From positions 1 through 50,614 of the forward strand of contig CANIIA010000009.1 in assembly GCA_947467435.1 (NCBI GenBank): DNA of 50,614 nt, written 5' to 3'. The position numbers and the translations under genes are program-made. The notes below the pieces were generated by a model, which saw only the letters and a list, made by a program, of their open reading frames with translations, was not told the DNA's origin and did not search any database. Positions 16,781 to 25,276 of this stretch are shown here, piece after piece. Origin of the DNA: Betaproteobacteria bacterium (lineage in GTDB: Bacteria > Pseudomonadota > Gammaproteobacteria > Burkholderiales > SG8-39). Position 1 is the stretch's first letter, and every line of letters starts with the position of its first letter.

Positions 16781-18070
16781 CTAGACACGTGCGGCTTGTG
16801 CGAGCGATTGATCAATGTCCCACAGAATATCGTCGAGCGTTTCAAGTCCGACCGATAGACGAATCATGTCTGGGGTCACGCCTGCTTCGCGTTGTTCTGC
16901 TTCGCTCATTTGTCGATGCGTGGTCGAGGCCGGATGAATCACGAGTGTTTTGGCATCACCAATATTGGCCAGATGGCTCATGAATTGCGCCGATTCGATA
17001 AATTTTTCGCCAGCACGTGCGCCACCGCGCACACCAAAATTGAGTAACCCCGACGCACCGCGCGGTAAATATTTTTGTGCCAGTGCGTAAGACGGGTTAT
17101 CGGGTAAACCCGGATAATGGACCCACGCGACCTGCGGGTGGGTTTGCAAAAAGCGCGCGACGGCTAACGCGTTGGCGCAATGGCGCTCCATACGTAAGGG
17201 CAAGGTTTCAAGGCCTTGCATGAGTTGCCAAGCGGCCAGTGGTGCGAGGGTGGGACCAAAGGTGCGCATGGTTTCCATCCGTGCACGCGTGATGAAACCA
17301 AAGTCGCCAAAGGTTTCATAGAAACGTACGCCATGATAGCCACGAGATGGTTCGGTCATCCCTGGGAATTTACCGTTGTCCCAAGGAAATTTTCCGGACT
17401 CAATGATGACCCCGCCCATGGTTGTGCCGTGCCCACCAATGTATTTTGTCGCCGAGTGCACCACCAGATCAGCACCCCAATCGATGGGGCGGCATAAGTA
17501 CGGCGAAGGCACGGTGTTATCCACCATGAATGGAATTCCTGCATGACGCGCAATGGTTGCTACCGCTTCAAGGTCCACCATATTGATCAGCGGATTACCC
17601 AATGATTCGGCGTACAGTAAACGCGTGTTGGGTCGAATTGCACGCGTAAAATTTTCGGGATCCTGTGGATCGACAAAAGTGGTTTCAATACCCAGCTTGG
17701 CAAAGTTCACGCCCAGCAAAGAGTGCGACCCACCGTACAACGTTGAAGCCGAAACAATGTGATCGCCGGCTTGCAATAACGTGAGGATGGCAACCGCTTC
17801 GGCGGCTTGGCCAGTGGCAGTGGCTAACGCGGCGCGTCCGCCTTCGATAGCCGCCACGCGCTCTTCAAACGCTGCCACCGTTGGATTGGTAATGCGTGAA
17901 TACACATTCCCGAAGGTCTGTAGATTAAATAAGCTGGCAGCGTGTTCAGCAGAATCAAATACAAACGAGGTGGTTTGGTAAATCGGTAAAGCGCGTGCAC
18001 CGGTGGCTGCATCCGGAATTTGTCCGGCGTGTAAACACAGGGTTTCGATACCGAACTGTCGGTCTGCCAT
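16781..18070 (-). CDS. metY: O-acetylhomoserine sulfhydrylase (aminocarboxypropyltransferase)
   Basis: A 429-residue pyridoxal-phosphate enzyme of the Cys/Met metabolism family, the length typical of MetY. Visible features are the start FGIETLCLHAGQIPDAATGARALPIYQTTSF given in parts across residues 6-36, and the SRITNPTV region. The PLP lysine lies in VVHSATKYIGGHGTT, and the MetY-type GARAGEKFIESAQFMSHLANIGDAKTLVIHP region is split across the C-terminal domain. The start at 18070 has GGAG 9 bases upstream. It makes homocysteine from O-acetylhomoserine and sulfide, giving direct sulfhydrylation for methionine synthesis. The following genes on the strand handle glutathione, a possible sulfur store. 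Confidence 0.9.
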   Translation of the reverse strand: MADRQFGIETLCLHAGQIPDAATGARALPIYQTTSFVFDSAEHAASLFNLQTFGNVYSRITNPTVAAFEERVAAIEGGRAALATATGQAAEAVAILTLLQAGDHIVSASTLYGGSHSLLGVNFAKLGIETTFVDPQDPENFTRAIRPNTRLLYAESLGNPLINMVDLEAVATIARHAGIPFMVDNTVPSPYLCRPIDWGADLVVHSATKYIGGHGTTMGGVIIESGKFPWDNGKFPGMTEPSRGYHGVRFYETFGDFGFITRARMETMRTFGPTLAPLAAWQLMQGLETLPLRMERHCANALAVARFLQTHPQVAWVHYPGLPDNPSYALAQKYLPRGASGLLNFGVRGGARAGEKFIESAQFMSHLANIGDAKTLVIHPASTTHRQMSEAEQREAGVTPDMIRLSVGLETLDDILWDIDQSLAQAARV

Positions 18071-18122
18071 GAATGCACTCCGCAATAAGTGATTAAAGTT
18101 GATGTCTTGTATACGATCGATC

Positions 18123-18167
18123 ATCGGTGATTCGGTGATTCGGTGATCGGTGATCGGTGATCGGTGG
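18123..18167. repeat. Tandem TCGGTGA repeat between metY and prfC
   Basis: Six short units in tandem: ATCGGTGA, TTCGGTGA, TTCGGTGA, TCGGTGA, TCGGTGA, TCGGTGG, so the period changes from 8 to 7 bases. The repeat lies in the divergent gap, upstream of both the metY start and the prfC promoter. It could vary in copy number or bind a regulator; neither is shown. Confidence 0.7.
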
Positions 18168-18227
18168 CGATGCGTATCCACGCGCCGCGTGAGGCTTGAT
18201 GTTGAGCGGATTTTACCGTGCGCAAGT

Positions 18228-18233
18228 TATAAT
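18228..18233 (+). promoter_or_regulatory. Promoter -10 element of prfC
   Basis: A perfect TATAAT box 24 bases before the prfC start codon. The best -35 candidate, TTGAGC at 18202-18207, is 20 bases away, longer than ideal. Confidence 0.45.
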
Positions 18234-18257
18234 GGCTGTGCTGTTCAACTTCTGCTC

Positions 18258-19874
18258 ATGAATACACCCGCCCAGCCTGCTGATTTGCTACGCGATGTTT
18301 CGCGTCGCCGCACCTTTGCCATCATCTCTCACCCAGATGCGGGTAAAACAACGCTCACCGAAAAATTGTTACTGTTTGGTGGCGCCATTCAACTCGCTGG
18401 CACGGTGAAGGCACGTAAAAGCGCCCGTCACGCCACCTCAGATTGGATGGAAGTTGAAAAGCAGCGGGGTATTTCTGTCACCAGCTCAGTGATGCAGTTT
18501 GAGTACCTCGGGCATACCATCAACTTACTCGATACCCCGGGTCACGAAGACTTTTCTGAAGACACGTATCGCGTATTGACCGCGGTGGATGCCGCGGTGA
18601 TGGTGATTGATGCAGCCAAAGGCGTCGAAGCACAGACCATCAAGTTGTTGGAAGTCTGTCGGCTGCGCAACACCCCGATCATCACCTTCGTCAATAAAAT
18701 GGACCGCGAGGTACGCGAGCCGATCGAGTTGCTCGAAGAAATTGAATCGGTGATGAAAATCGATTGTGCACCGGTGAGCTGGCCGTTGGGAATGGGCAAA
18801 CGCTTTCGTGGCGTATTTCATTTACTGGATCATCGATTGCAGCGCTTTGCGCCGGGCGAAGAGCGAAAAACAGAAAACGACGAAGTGATCGAAGGCATTG
18901 ATAACCCGCGTTTAGATGCGTTGTTTCCGGATGAAACAGCGAGTCTGCGTAATGATGTGGCGTTGATTCGCGGCGCGAGCTTGCCGTTTGATCGCGCATT
19001 ATTTTTGGCTGGTGCGCAAACGCCGGTGTTTTTTGGTTCGGGGATCAACAACTTTGGTGTGCAAGAAATTTTGCAGGCTTTAGTCGATTGGGCACCACCC
19101 CCACAACCGCGCGATGGTACGGCGCGTATGGTGCAACCGGCAGAAGCGCCATTTAGTGGCTTCGTGTTCAAAATTCAAGCCAATATGGATCCGCGTCATC
19201 GTGACCGTATCGCTTTTATGCGTATCTGCTCTGGACGCTATAGCCCAGCGATGAAGGTGCAGCACTTACGGATTGGTCGTGAAATCAAACTCGCTAATGC
19301 ATTGACCTTTATGGCCAATGAACGAGTGGCCAGTGCCGATGCAGTCGCCGGAGACATTATCGGGATTCATAACCACGGCCAACTACAAATTGGCGATACG
19401 CTCACCGAAGGCGAAGTGTTGGCGTATCGCGGGATTCCTTACTTTTCACCGGAGTTGTTTCGCGTAGCGCGTCCGCGCGATCCATTTAAAGCCAAGCCAT
19501 TGGCCAAGGGCTTGCAAGAATTGGGTGAAGAGGGCGCGATCCAAGTGTTTCAAACCGCTTTGGGTAGCACGCTACTTGGCGCGGTGGGCCCGCTGCAATT
19601 TGAAGTGGTCGCGCAGCGTCTACAAAGCGAATACAAAGTGGATGCCTTGTACGATGTTGCAGATATTCAAACTGCGCGTTGGTTAACGTACCCAGATGAA
19701 ACCACGCAACGTAATTTTGAACGTGACCAAGCGGCGCGTTTAGCGCAAGACGTCGATGGTAATCCGGTGTTTCTTGCGCCGAATCGGCCCGTGCTACAGG
19801 TCACGATGGAGCGTTGGCCGAAGGTCGGTTTTCATGCGGTGCGTGAACACGGACAACGCTTTACCGACACGTGA
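18258..19874 (+). CDS. prfC: Peptide chain release factor 3
   Basis: A 538-residue translational GTPase. GTP-binding motifs are [10 protein letters not shown] (G1), the RGISVTSS switch I end, DTPGHEDF (G3) and NKMDRE (G4). The RF3-specific C-terminal part includes [23 protein letters not shown] and ends in an RF3-type domain. ATG 18258 gives the normal RF3 length, and upstream sequence in frame is not conserved. RF3 removes RF1/RF2 from the ribosome after peptide release. The stop codon directly abuts the stop of the convergent hydratase gene with no spacer, so no terminator separates them. Confidence 0.95.
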   Translation: MNTPAQPADLLRDVSRRRTFAIISHPDAGKTTLTEKLLLFGGAIQLAGTVKARKSARHATSDWMEVEKQRGISVTSSVMQFEYLGHTINLLDTPGHEDFSEDTYRVLTAVDAAVMVIDAAKGVEAQTIKLLEVCRLRNTPIITFVNKMDREVREPIELLEEIESVMKIDCAPVSWPLGMGKRFRGVFHLLDHRLQRFAPGEERKTENDEVIEGIDNPRLDALFPDETASLRNDVALIRGASLPFDRALFLAGAQTPVFFGSGINNFGVQEILQALVDWAPPPQPRDGTARMVQPAEAPFSGFVFKIQANMDPRHRDRIAFMRICSGRYSPAMKVQHLRIGREIKLANALTFMANERVASADAVAGDIIGIHNHGQLQIGDTLTEGEVLAYRGIPYFSPELFRVARPRDPFKAKPLAKGLQELGEEGAIQVFQTALGSTLLGAVGPLQFEVVAQRLQSEYKVDALYDVADIQTARWLTYPDETTQRNFERDQAARLAQDVDGNPVFLAPNRPVLQVTMERWPKVGFHAVREHGQRFTDT

Positions 19875-20720
19875 TTATTCAGTAGTCAACGCCACTTCGG
19901 CTGACATCGCTAATCCACCGTCTGCATTGGCTGCCCAAAGTCGCGCGGTGTCGCCATGTAGCGTGCCATTGAGTGTAAATGCTGTGTGATCAAATAGTGG
20001 GCTCACGGCACGAAACGAAAACCGTTTCCAAGCACGCGTGGTGCGTTTGCTAAGTGACTCGGCCAACAACGTCGCAATCAATGGCCCATGGACCACCAAG
20101 CCTGAATAGTGTTCGGCATCGCGTGCGTAAGGTGCATCGTAGTGAATCCGATGGCTATTAAAAGTGAGCGCCGAATAACGAAAAAGTAGTACCGGGTCGG
20201 CCTGCATGGTGTCGCACCAGTGCGCATCGCGCGGCGCAGCGGGTGGTGTGACAGCAACTGCACCGATGGCAGGTGCCGCGCGGTACACCACGTCTTGTTG
20301 TTCTTCGATGGCTAAGCCGTGTGCGCCCATGATCTGGTGTTGTACCGTGACAAATACCAGTGACCCACTGTTGCCTGATTTTTCAGTCACCGATGCAATG
20401 CGTGAAGTGCGCTTTGCGGCGGCACCGATCGGTAGTGGCGCATGAAACGTGAGTTGACCGCCGGCCCACATGCGTCGTGGTAATTGAACCGGAGGCATGA
20501 ATCCGCCGCGTTTGGGATGTCCATCAGTGCCAGTTTCGCGTGCGCGCACGATCGGCACAAACGCACACCAATGCCACAAAAACGGTAACGCGCTGCCCAG
20601 CGTTGGCGGGGTCTCGCGATCGAGTGCGGCAGCGAGTAACTGCGCTTCGCGTAAACCGATCACGTCATCGCGGACTTCTTCGCGACCAATCCAATCCAGC
20701 AAGTTGGGGGTGTTTGACAT
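19875..20720 (-). CDS. MaoC/FAS1-type double hot-dog dehydratase (mesaconyl-C4-CoA hydratase-like)
   Basis: A 281-residue protein with two hot-dog domains. The N-terminal half has LLDWIGREEVRDDVI and a long PPVQLPRRMWAGGQLTFHAPL stretch seen around residues 75-97. The C-terminal MaoC-like half has FRYSALTFNSHRIHYD and YSGLVVHGPLIATLLAE, with a likely catalytic Asp/His pair (YDAPYARD and VVHGP). Relatives include 3-methylfumaryl/mesaconyl-C4-CoA hydratase and eukaryotic HTD2 dehydratases. The reaction is probably hydration or dehydration of an acyl thioester. ATG 20720 matches the family start. It lies 7 bases after the CoA-binding protein gene, so the two form a small operon. Confidence 0.75.
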   Translation of the reverse strand: MSNTPNLLDWIGREEVRDDVIGLREAQLLAAALDRETPPTLGSALPFLWHWCAFVPIVRARETGTDGHPKRGGFMPPVQLPRRMWAGGQLTFHAPLPIGAAAKRTSRIASVTEKSGNSGSLVFVTVQHQIMGAHGLAIEEQQDVVYRAAPAIGAVAVTPPAAPRDAHWCDTMQADPVLLFRYSALTFNSHRIHYDAPYARDAEHYSGLVVHGPLIATLLAESLSKRTTRAWKRFSFRAVSPLFDHTAFTLNGTLHGDTARLWAANADGGLAMSAEVALTTE

Positions 20721-20727
20721 AGTGAAC

Positions 20728-21189
20728 TTAGCGCTGAGGGCGATGCGAAGAAATGACCCGCGTATTAACGCCCATCCAATGCAGGCCGCCAAAGAGCCGC
20801 GCGTGTTCGATTTTTACGCAGCGATCCATCACGCTCTCCAATCCTGCAGCGATGGCTTGTGCGGCTGCCGCGTGATTACACACGCCGATTTGTTGCCACA
20901 GCACACGGGCACCAATTGCGATTGCTTGTTCAGCTAAGGGTTGAATACGCTCGGTTTTTTGAAAGCAGTCCACAATATCGACGCGCGCTGGAATTGCCGT
21001 GAGACTGGGGTAGCATTTTTCGCCAAGAATTTCGCTGTACTGCGGATTCACCGGAATGATGCGATAACCATGCTCTTGCATGTACTTGGCTGCGAAATAG
21101 CTGGGTCGATGCCATTGCGCCGATAGCCCCACCACTGCGATCACACGGTAATCGGCCAGGATGCGGCGCAGCGTCGTGATGTCGTCCAT
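20728..21189 (-). CDS. CoA-binding (YccU-like) Rossmann protein
   Basis: A 153-residue single-domain CoA-binding protein, the usual length. The nucleotide-binding strand-loop is IAVVGLSAQWHRPSY, followed by GYRIIPVNPQY, ILGEKCYPSLTAIP and a late VLWQQIGVCNHAAAAQA segment, all typical of the YccU/succinyl-CoA-synthetase-like fold. AGGAC precedes the ATG at 21189. The cellular role of these proteins is poorly known; some bind CoA, and a regulatory or CoA-thioester handling role is likely. It heads a two-gene minus-strand operon with the hot-dog hydratase, consistent with acyl-CoA metabolism. Confidence 0.85.
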   Translation of the reverse strand: MDDITTLRRILADYRVIAVVGLSAQWHRPSYFAAKYMQEHGYRIIPVNPQYSEILGEKCYPSLTAIPARVDIVDCFQKTERIQPLAEQAIAIGARVLWQQIGVCNHAAAAQAIAAGLESVMDRCVKIEHARLFGGLHWMGVNTRVISSHRPQR

Positions 21190-21214
21190 AGATGTCCTGA
21201 CTAAAAGAGCCACT

Positions 21215-21220
21215 TATAAT
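21215..21220 (+). promoter_or_regulatory. Promoter -10 element of the NIPSNAP/TPP enzyme operon
   Basis: A perfect TATAAT 29 bases before the NIPSNAP start codon, in the short divergent gap. No convincing -35 hexamer is seen at the expected distance. Confidence 0.4.
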
Positions 21221-21249
21221 GGTTTCTTTATTCTCGCACGGGAGCAGCC

Positions 21250-21585
21250 ATGTACGTTGAAGAACGCATGTATCAATTAGAAGTGGGTAAGGCGCCAGAG
21301 TATTTCCGCCACTACGAAGAACATGGCATGGCGGTACAAGCGCGACATTTGCCACACATGGTGGGGTATTACGTCACCGAAGTGGGCATGCAAAATCTGA
21401 TCGTCCACATGTGGGCTTACGAGGATCTTAATCAACGTGATCGTTGTCGTGCCGCCTTGGGTGCTGACCCTGACTGGCAAAGCTATGTGCCAAAAATTCG
21501 GCCGCTGATCATCACGCAAGAAACACGCATCATGAAATGCGCCCCATTTTTTGTCGCACGTTTAAAGAAAATGCTCGCCGCCTAA
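21250..21585 (+). CDS. NIPSNAP family protein
   Basis: A 111-residue small dimeric alpha/beta-barrel protein of the NIPSNAP family. It shows the typical start VEERMYQLEVGKAPEYF, the LVGYYVTEVG-like strand HMVGYYVTEVGMQN and the VHMWAYEDLNQRDRCRAAL motif, then SYVPKIRPLI. GGGAG lies 5 bases before the ATG. The biochemical role is unknown; the fold resembles the ABM/monooxygenase family and may bind a small ligand. It is followed 19 bases later by a thiamine-diphosphate enzyme, with which it is probably co-transcribed. Confidence 0.85.
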   Translation: MYVEERMYQLEVGKAPEYFRHYEEHGMAVQARHLPHMVGYYVTEVGMQNLIVHMWAYEDLNQRDRCRAALGADPDWQSYVPKIRPLIITQETRIMKCAPFFVARLKKMLAA

Positions 21586-21604
21586 CTGTGAGGAGTTTGT
21601 ATTG

Positions 21605-23287
21605 ATGAAGCCGCAATCGCAGGTACGACATGGTGGCAAGATCCTTGCCGATGCTCTTGCAGGTCATGGAGTTGAGTACGCATTCGGCGTGCCGGGAGAA
21701 AGTTTTCTTCCGGCGTTAGATGGCATCCATGACGTACGTGATCGACTGAAATTTATTATTTGTCGACAAGAAGGCGGCGCCTCTTACATGGCCGATGCGG
21801 TCGGTAAGCTCACCGGAAAACCCGCGGCATTATTTGTCACGCGCGGTCCGGGTGCAACCAATGGATCCGTCGGCGTACACACGGCGTTTCAAGATTCCAC
21901 GCCACTGATTATGTTGATCGGGCAAGTGGGCAACGACATGGTCGATCGTGAGGCATTTCAAGAAATTGATTATCGTCGTATGTACGGTGAGATGGCCAAG
22001 TGGGTCGCACAAATCGATCGCGCCGAACGCATTCCCGAGTACATTAGTCATGCCATGCACACTGCGACCTCAGGTCGTCCGGGGCCAGTGGTGTTGGCTT
22101 TGCCCGAAGACATGTTGTTTTCCGAAGCCAGCGTCGCTGATGCTGCGCATTACAAACCAGTGCGTGCAGCACCGGCACCCGCCGATATGCAAGAGATTGC
22201 GCGTTTGCTTAGTCAGGCCAAGCAACCGTTGGTGATTTTGGGCGGCGGCGGCTGGGATGCAACAGCACGCGAAACGTTGCGTACGTTCTTAGAAAAAAAT
22301 CAATTGCCTGCCGGCGCGTCATTTCGTTGCCAAGATTTACTCGATAACCGTTCTGCATCGTATGTCGGACATGTGGGCATCGGTATTGATCCAGCATTAG
22401 CAACGCGTGTGCGTGATGCAGATGTGGTGTTGGTGATTGGTGCGCGTTTAGGTGAAATGACGACCAGTGCTTACACCTTGTTTGATGTGCCGGTACCACG
22501 TCAAACCCTCATTCATGTGCATGCTGGCGCTGAAGAGTTGGGTCGCGTCTACCAAGGTGCGGTGTTAGTGAATTCTGGCTACGCAGAGTTTGTTGCAGCC
22601 TTATCGCAGATCCAGCTCGATGGATCACGCTGGTCGGCGTGGACGCAATCTGCACGTTCTGCTTACCTTGCCTATGTGGGTAAACCGCAAACCTTACCGG
22701 GCGCTGTGCAATATGGTGAGATTGTGCAGCAGGTATCGCAAGCGCTACCCGATGACGCAATCATATGTAACGGCGCTGGAAATTTTGCAACGTGGGTACA
22801 TCGCTACTACACCTATCGTGGATGGCGCACACAACTGGCCCCGACCAATGGTTCGATGGGCTACGGTGTACCCGCTGCTATCGCTGCAAAAATTGCACAA
22901 CCGCATCGCACCTGTGTGGCGTTTGCGGGCGATGGTGATTTCTTAATGAACGGGCAAGAGCTTGCGACCGCTGCTCAGTATGGCGCCAATGTGATTGTGA
23001 TTGTCGTCAATAACGGCATGTACGGCACGATTCGGATGCATCAGGAGCGTGAATACCCTGGTCGAGTTTCAGGCACAGAATTAAAAAATCCTGACTTTGC
23101 TGCGTTGGCGCGTGCCTATGGTGCGCACGGTGAAACGGTGCAAGAGACCGCGCAGTTTGCACCGGCCTTTGCGCGTGCGATGGCCGCAGGCAAGCCTGCG
23201 TTAATTGAACTTCAGCTCGATCCAGAAGCCATTACTCCAACCACCACCTTAAGTGCGTTACGTGCGCAGGGGTTCGCTAAAAAATAA
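21605..23287 (+). CDS. Thiamine-diphosphate-dependent enzyme, acetolactate-synthase-like
   Basis: A 560-residue three-domain ThDP enzyme. The N-terminal Pyr domain has the glutamate that activates the cofactor (RQEGGASYMADAVGK). The middle domain is Rossmann-like (QPLVILGGGGWD). The C-terminal PP domain has the ThDP/Mg motif starting GDGDFLMNGQEL and ending VVNNGMYG. ATG 21605 has AGGAG 9 bases before it; a TTG directly before it is less likely. It resembles the acetolactate synthase large subunit but has no regulatory-subunit gene beside it. A 2-oxoacid decarboxylase or carboligase role is therefore more likely than branched-chain amino acid synthesis. The partner is the NIPSNAP gene upstream. 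Confidence 0.8.
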   Translation: MKPQSQVRHGGKILADALAGHGVEYAFGVPGESFLPALDGIHDVRDRLKFIICRQEGGASYMADAVGKLTGKPAALFVTRGPGATNGSVGVHTAFQDSTPLIMLIGQVGNDMVDREAFQEIDYRRMYGEMAKWVAQIDRAERIPEYISHAMHTATSGRPGPVVLALPEDMLFSEASVADAAHYKPVRAAPAPADMQEIARLLSQAKQPLVILGGGGWDATARETLRTFLEKNQLPAGASFRCQDLLDNRSASYVGHVGIGIDPALATRVRDADVVLVIGARLGEMTTSAYTLFDVPVPRQTLIHVHAGAEELGRVYQGAVLVNSGYAEFVAALSQIQLDGSRWSAWTQSARSAYLAYVGKPQTLPGAVQYGEIVQQVSQALPDDAIICNGAGNFATWVHRYYTYRGWRTQLAPTNGSMGYGVPAAIAAKIAQPHRTCVAFAGDGDFLMNGQELATAAQYGANVIVIVVNNGMYGTIRMHQEREYPGRVSGTELKNPDFAALARAYGAHGETVQETAQFAPAFARAMAAGKPALIELQLDPEAITPTTTLSALRAQGFAKK

Positions 23288-23370
23288 AAGCGGGAGTGAA
23301 GCGTCTGCGGATCTGCGTAAGTCACCCAGCGTGCCGACATCGACGCAACAAGTAAGGCAGCGTCACCACG

Positions 23371-23393
23371 CACACCAACGTGATTAGGGTGTG
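23371..23393. terminator. Possible stem-loop between convergent genes
   Basis: CACACC (23371-23376) and GGTGTG (23388-23393) form a stem with an 11-base loop, extendable with mismatches to CCAC/GTGG. It overlaps the stop codon of the minus-strand Cys-cluster gene. No T tract is seen, so this is weak. Confidence 0.25.
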
Positions 23394-23827
23394 GTAGTGG
23401 CTACAAAACTCGGGTCACCTTGATGTTCGCGTTCGAACCTTAGAAACTCGTAATAGCCACAGGTACTTTTTTCTGGGTAGCTGCGGCATACGCCAGGGCG
23501 CGCTGCGTACACTGTGCAGCGACGCTCCTCGGTATGAAAAAAGCGGCAGATGCTGCCAAAGTGCGTATCTTTGTGATGACGTAACGCCCAACATTTTTCT
23601 TTTTTGTCATAGCGAAAGAATTTCTTCTTAGCCGCGTACAAAGGCAGTTTGTAGTGCTTCGCGATGCGCTGCATATCACGCTCGGTAATTTCAATCAGTG
23701 GATAGCTGCAGCAATAGCCGGGACACTTTAAGCAGTCGTAGCGCGGTTTGGGTTTGCGCTTTACCGTAGCCTTTTTTTTATTGGATGCGTCAACCGGTAT
23801 GACCGGAATGATCGAGATCTCGGTCAT
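23384..23827 (-). CDS. YkgJ-family cysteine cluster protein
   Basis: A 147-residue cytoplasmic protein with a basic N-terminal third (NKKKATVKRKPKPRY). It then has the zinc- or iron-sulfur-binding cysteine pattern: CLKCPGYCC, a later CRFF, and CTVYAARPGVCRSYP plus KSTCGYYEF. This is the YkgJ/UPF0153 pattern, a putative metal cluster of unknown function. ATG 23827 is chosen because it lies just past the end of the upstream ATPase gene; longer starts would overlap that gene. No strong Shine-Dalgarno is visible. It follows the glutamate/aspartate importer genes but need not be functionally linked. Confidence 0.8.
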   Translation of the reverse strand: MTEISIIPVIPVDASNKKKATVKRKPKPRYDCLKCPGYCCSYPLIEITERDMQRIAKHYKLPLYAAKKKFFRYDKKEKCWALRHHKDTHFGSICRFFHTEERRCTVYAARPGVCRSYPEKSTCGYYEFLRFEREHQGDPSFVATTTP

Positions 23828-23849
23828 TGGGTGTGATACTCCGCGGGGG

Positions 23850-24578
23850 TTAGTGTTGCAGTATCTTGGAGAGAAAATGTTGCGCGCGCTCGGAGCGCGG
23901 CGTTCCAAAAAAATCCTCTTTGCTGGCATCTTCGATGATCCGACCCTCATCCATGAAGATCACGCGATCGGCAACTTTGCGCGCAAACCCCATTTCGTGC
24001 GTAACGCACATCATGGTCATGCCCTCATTGGCCAGCTGCACCATCACATCGAGCACTTCGGTGACCATTTCGGGATCTAGCGCCGAGGTGGGTTCATCAA
24101 ACAACATCGCGATCGGATCCATGGACAAAGCGCGCGCAATGGCGACGCGTTGCTGTTGTCCACCAGAGAGCTGGCCAGGAAATTTATCTTTTTGAGCGAT
24201 TAAGCCAACGCGATCAAGATACTTCAGTCCGCGCGCGATGGCTTCGTCACGCGAACGACCAAGTACCTTGATTTGGGCAAGGCTTAAGTTTTCAGTGACA
24301 TTGAGATGCGGGAAGAGTTCGAAGTTCTGAAACACCATGCCCACCCGCGCGCGCAGTTTAGGTAAATCGGTGGATGGATCATGAAGTGCGATGCCGTCGA
24401 CAGTGATTTCGCCTTCTTGAAACGGCTCAAGCGCATTGACACATTTAATGAGCGTTGATTTACCTGAGCCTGAAGGCCCACACACCACGATCACTTCACC
24501 TTTCGAGATGTCGGTGCTACACGATTTCAACACTTGAAAACTGCCGTACCATTTACTGACGTTATGAATACGAATCAT
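23850..24578 (-). CDS. gltL: Polar amino acid ABC importer ATP-binding protein (glutamate/aspartate type)
   Basis: A 242-residue ATPase. Walker A is GPSGSGKST, the signature is [15 protein letters not shown], Walker B is [14 protein letters not shown] and the switch His is in [10 protein letters not shown]. The family-specific [17 protein letters not shown] is present. The ATG at 24578 has AAGGA upstream; a TTG three bases earlier is less likely. With the two permeases and the binding protein on the same strand it forms a GltIJKL-type importer for acidic amino acids. The gene lies 10 bases after gltK. Confidence 0.9.
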   Translation of the reverse strand: MIRIHNVSKWYGSFQVLKSCSTDISKGEVIVVCGPSGSGKSTLIKCVNALEPFQEGEITVDGIALHDPSTDLPKLRARVGMVFQNFELFPHLNVTENLSLAQIKVLGRSRDEAIARGLKYLDRVGLIAQKDKFPGQLSGGQQQRVAIARALSMDPIAMLFDEPTSALDPEMVTEVLDVMVQLANEGMTMMCVTHEMGFARKVADRVIFMDEGRIIEDASKEDFFGTPRSERAQHFLSKILQH

Positions 24579-24588
24579 CAATGCGTCC

Positions 24589-25275
24589 TTAGCGGATGAT
24601 GGCGATGCGAGACTGCAGGCGTTTGACTGCCCACGATAAGCTTAAGCAACAAACAAAATAGACGATCGCCACAAAGCAGTAGAGCTCGACAATACGGCTA
24701 TCGCGTTGGGCGATTTTTACGGAGGCGCCGACAAAATCGGTGACATTGAGCAATGACACCAACGATACGTCTTGAAAAAGGATGATGGTTTGCGTGAGGA
24801 GTACCGGCAACATATTGCGAAACGCTTGCGGCAAGACCACCAGTTTCATCACTTGCCAGTAATTCAGTCCGAGCGCGTAAGCGGCACCGACTTGCCCTTT
24901 AGGAATCGATTGAATGCCCGCGCGCATGATTTCGCAGAAGAACGCTGCTTCAAACATGATGAACGTGAAATAGGCGGATCGTTCAGCACCAATGCGTGGG
25001 GGCGCATCTGCGCCGGTAATCATTTGAAGTAACACCGGGACAAGAAAATAAAACCAAAAAATCACCAGAAGTAATGGTGTGGCACGCATCAGGTTGACGT
25101 AGCCTGCGGCGGTCTTGGCAAGTAATTTGGCGGAAGATAAGCGTGCCAAGGCGAGCAAAGTGCCAAAAAAAATGCCGCCGACAGCAGCGACCGCGGTGAG
25201 TTGTAAGGTGTACTGCAACCCTTTCCAAAGATAAGGGCCGGCGCGCTGGATCACTTCAAAATCAAGATCGCCCAT
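24589..25275 (-). CDS. gltK: Polar amino acid ABC importer permease
   Basis: A 228-residue inner-membrane permease of the HisM/GltK family. It has about five membrane spans and the EAA loop visible as [25 protein letters not shown]. The segments [17 protein letters not shown] and [14 protein letters not shown] are typical. Its start lies one base beyond the stop of the gltJ gene, so translation is coupled. It pairs with the GltJ-like permease to form the channel of the importer. Confidence 0.9.
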   Translation of the reverse strand: MGDLDFEVIQRAGPYLWKGLQYTLQLTAVAAVGGIFFGTLLALARLSSAKLLAKTAAGYVNLMRATPLLLVIFWFYFLVPVLLQMITGADAPPRIGAERSAYFTFIMFEAAFFCEIMRAGIQSIPKGQVGAAYALGLNYWQVMKLVVLPQAFRNMLPVLLTQTIILFQDVSLVSLLNVTDFVGASVKIAQRDSRIVELYCFVAIVYFVCCLSLSWAVKRLQSRIAIIR

Positions 25276-25276
25276 C

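Noticed and set aside
21605..23287. Anabolic acetolactate synthase (ilvB/ilvI)
   Set aside because: No small regulatory subunit gene follows and the partner is a NIPSNAP gene, so only a general thiamine-diphosphate enzyme call is supported.
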